From contig JASICF010000112.1 in the NCBI GenBank assembly GCA_030044775.1, positions 1 to 7,489 on the forward strand: a stretch of DNA of 7,489 nucleotides. The letters run 5' to 3'. This stretch comes from Candidatus Sulfotelmatobacter sp. (GTDB lineage Bacteria > Acidobacteriota > Terriglobia > Terriglobales > Acidobacteriaceae). A program made the position numbers and the translations under genes. Positions within the stretch are counted from its first letter, which is position 1. Each line of letters opens with the position of its first letter. The notes under the pieces are model-generated. The model made no database searches, had not been told where the DNA came from, and saw only the letters and a list, made by a program, of their open reading frames with translations. Shown piece after piece: positions 6,073 to 7,489 of the stretch.

Positions 6073-7316
6073 ACACCTCCGAACTCATTTACGACTGGAA
6101 CAAAAATTATCCCCCCGGACTAAAACCATCTGGGCCGGTGCTCCTCAATGACGAGAGCCTGCGTGATGGATTGCAATCGCCGTCGGTGCGCGATCCTTCC
6201 ATTCCCGAGAAGATCGAAATCCTGCATCTCATGGAAGCGCTGGGCATCAACTCGCTCGATTTAGGTTTACCCGGCGCGGGAGCCCGCGCAGTCGAGCATG
6301 TCACCGCCCTGGCGCGGGAAATAGCTGCACACAAAATGAAGATTCGCGCCAACTGCGCAGCGCGCACGCATGAGAATGATATCCGGCCGATCGCCGAAAT
6401 TGTGCAGAAGACCGGTCTGCCGATTGAAGCGGCCACATTTATCGGTTCGAGCCCAATTCGACGATTTACCGAGGGCTGGACCGGTGACTTTCTTTTGCAG
6501 ACTACCGAGAAGGCCGTCAAATATGCGGTTTCGCTTGGGCTCGATGTCATGTATGTCACGGAAGACACCAGCCGCTGCGACCCCGAAACGGTGAAGCGGC
6601 TGTACACCACCGCCATCAATTGCGGCGCGCGTGCGATAGTCATCTGCGACACCGCCGGCCATGCCACGCCCGTGGGCGCGCTAGCACTGGTGCGGTTTGT
6701 CATGGAAGAGGTAGTGGTGCCTTCCGGCGAGAAGATTCGCGTCGATTGGCACGGCCACAGCGATCGTGGTCTTGCGATCGCGAATTCGATGGCCGCCGTC
6801 ATCGCGGGAGCGAATTGCGTTCATGGGTGCGCCGTTGGCCTCGGTGAGCGCGTAGGCAATACTCAGATTGATCAAATGCTGGTGAATCTTAAACTGATGG
6901 GTGTCACTCCGTGGGATGAACAGGACCTGACCCAACTGAAGCAGTATTGCCAGGCTGTGTCGCGCGCCACTGGAGTACCGATTCCGGCGAATTATCCGGT
7001 AGTTGGTGATGATGCGTTTCGCACGGCAACAGGAGTTCATGCGGCCGCGATTATCAAGGCGTATCACAAAAACGATGTCGCGCTCGCCAACACGGTGTAT
7101 TCCGGTGTACCTTCGCATGTGTTTGGGCTTGAGCAGATCATCGATATCGGCCCGATGAGCGGGAAATCGAATGTGTTGTTCTGGCTGGAGCGGCGCGGCA
7201 TTCCGGCGAGCGAGGAACTGGTCGACCGCATTTATCAGCGTGCCAAAACCAGCGATCATACGTTGAGCGACGCCGAAATTGTCGAGTGCCTGCCCACGAC
7301 TGTGAAGCCGAATTAA
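6069..7316 (+). CDS. Isopropylmalate synthase/HMGL-family enzyme lacking the LeuA regulatory domain
   Basis: A 415-aa DRE-TIM metallolyase-superfamily protein. Near the N-terminus LNDESLRDGLQSPS carries the Arg32-Asp33-Gly motif, whose Asp binds the divalent metal. CDTAGHATP follows, then DWHGHSDRG with the metal-ligand pair His228 and His230, and GLGERVGNTQIDQ (258-270), the signature of the condensing branch (2-isopropylmalate, homocitrate and citramalate synthases). A C-terminal segment with GVHAAAIIK and SGKSN resembles the linker subdomains of that branch. These enzymes join acetyl-CoA to a 2-oxoacid. Full-length LeuA is about 500-520 aa; this protein ends before the leucine-binding dimer domain, so it is probably not leucine-inhibited in the usual way. 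The motif reads RDGLQ, as in HMG-CoA lyases, where LeuA has RDGEQ, so the substrate is uncertain; 2-isopropylmalate synthase is my first guess. AGG five bases before the ATG is a modest ribosome site, and the start overlaps the stop of the small ORF upstream. Confidence 0.85.
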   Translation: MNTSELIYDWNKNYPPGLKPSGPVLLNDESLRDGLQSPSVRDPSIPEKIEILHLMEALGINSLDLGLPGAGARAVEHVTALAREIAAHKMKIRANCAARTHENDIRPIAEIVQKTGLPIEAATFIGSSPIRRFTEGWTGDFLLQTTEKAVKYAVSLGLDVMYVTEDTSRCDPETVKRLYTTAINCGARAIVICDTAGHATPVGALALVRFVMEEVVVPSGEKIRVDWHGHSDRGLAIANSMAAVIAGANCVHGCAVGLGERVGNTQIDQMLVNLKLMGVTPWDEQDLTQLKQYCQAVSRATGVPIPANYPVVGDDAFRTATGVHAAAIIKAYHKNDVALANTVYSGVPSHVFGLEQIIDIGPMSGKSNVLFWLERRGIPASEELVDRIYQRAKTSDHTLSDAEIVECLPTTVKPN

Positions 7317-7339
7317 GCGCGCCTGAATCTTGATCGTCC

Positions 7340-7489
7340 ATGGCGGAGACTGATTACAAACATCTGAAGCACGCAGTTCTCGGAGCCGGTGGTGTCGGCG
7401 GATTAGTCGGCGCCTGCCTGGCTCAGGCCGGCGCTCAAGTCACGCTCGTGGTCCGGCCCGAAAGGCTTGCGAATTATCCCAGACAACTA
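7340..7489 (+). CDS. 2-dehydropantoate 2-reductase (PanE/ApbA)-like protein, N-terminal part
   Basis: An open frame of exactly 50 codons from the ATG at 7340 runs off the right edge. It reads HAVLGAGGVGGLVGACLAQA then VTLVVRPERL. GAGGVGG is the Gly-rich NAD(P)-binding loop of a Rossmann fold, followed by the second strand ending VVRPE, as in ketopantoate reductases of the PanE/ApbA family, which reduce 2-dehydropantoate to pantoate with NADPH in coenzyme A synthesis. Only the cofactor half is visible, so another member of this reductase family cannot be excluded. It starts 23 nt after the stop of the preceding gene, suggesting one transcript. No clear Shine-Dalgarno is seen in that spacer. 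Confidence 0.8.
   Translation, partial: MAETDYKHLKHAVLGAGGVGGLVGACLAQAGAQVTLVVRPERLANYPRQL

Noticed and set aside
6107..6802. 231-codon minus-strand open frame opposite the isopropylmalate-synthase-like gene
   Set aside because: It is a shadow of a strongly supported gene in a GC-rich codon context and has no domain signature of its own.

Overview
The window reads as a piece of a moderately GC-rich, Gram-negative bacterial chromosome. The style of the genes (very long TolC-family proteins with Pro-rich and Gly-rich stretches, and a short isopropylmalate-synthase-like enzyme beside a ketopantoate-reductase-like one) suggests Acidobacteriota (Terriglobia/Koribacter-like). That placement is inference from protein style, not from a marker gene search. 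No mobile element, CRISPR array, rRNA or tRNA is visible.

Left half, minus strand (1-4259): two tandem, clearly paralogous TolC-type outer-membrane efflux/secretion channel proteins. The promoter-proximal copy (4259 down to 2160, 699 aa) is complete. The second (1978 down past position 1, 659 residues visible) runs off the left edge. They are separated by 181 bp holding a hairpin that could be a weak terminator or an attenuator. Both carry an N-terminal export signal, a Pro-rich linker, a Gly-rich insertion not found in classical TolC, and a predicted surface loop with a pair of cysteines. No inner-membrane pump or periplasmic adaptor is in view; if present it lies beyond the left edge or elsewhere.

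Middle (4260-4703): a roughly 440-bp divergent intergenic region. It holds a possible promoter for the TolC pair, an inverted repeat abutting the Shine-Dalgarno of the first TolC gene, and a patch of shuffled short repeats. No convincing gene is seen in it.

Right half, plus strand (4704-7489): truA (tRNA pseudouridine 38-40 synthase) comes first. After a 146-bp gap follows a tight cluster: a 112-aa Cys-containing, possibly zinc-binding protein with a probable TTG start; a 44-codon small ORF joined to both neighbours by ATGA stop/start overlaps; a 415-aa enzyme of the isopropylmalate synthase/HMGL family without a LeuA-type regulatory domain; and, 23 nt further on, the first 50 codons of a ketopantoate-reductase (PanE/ApbA)-like protein. 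Isopropylmalate synthase and the PanE pathway both draw on 2-oxoisovalerate, so a leucine/pantothenate link is plausible but unproven.

The window is mostly ordinary housekeeping and envelope genes. The most noteworthy items are the doubly coupled small ORF at 5938-6072, the duplicated TolC proteins with unusual insertions, and the structured leader of the first TolC gene. I do not see evidence for a new defence or mobile system.
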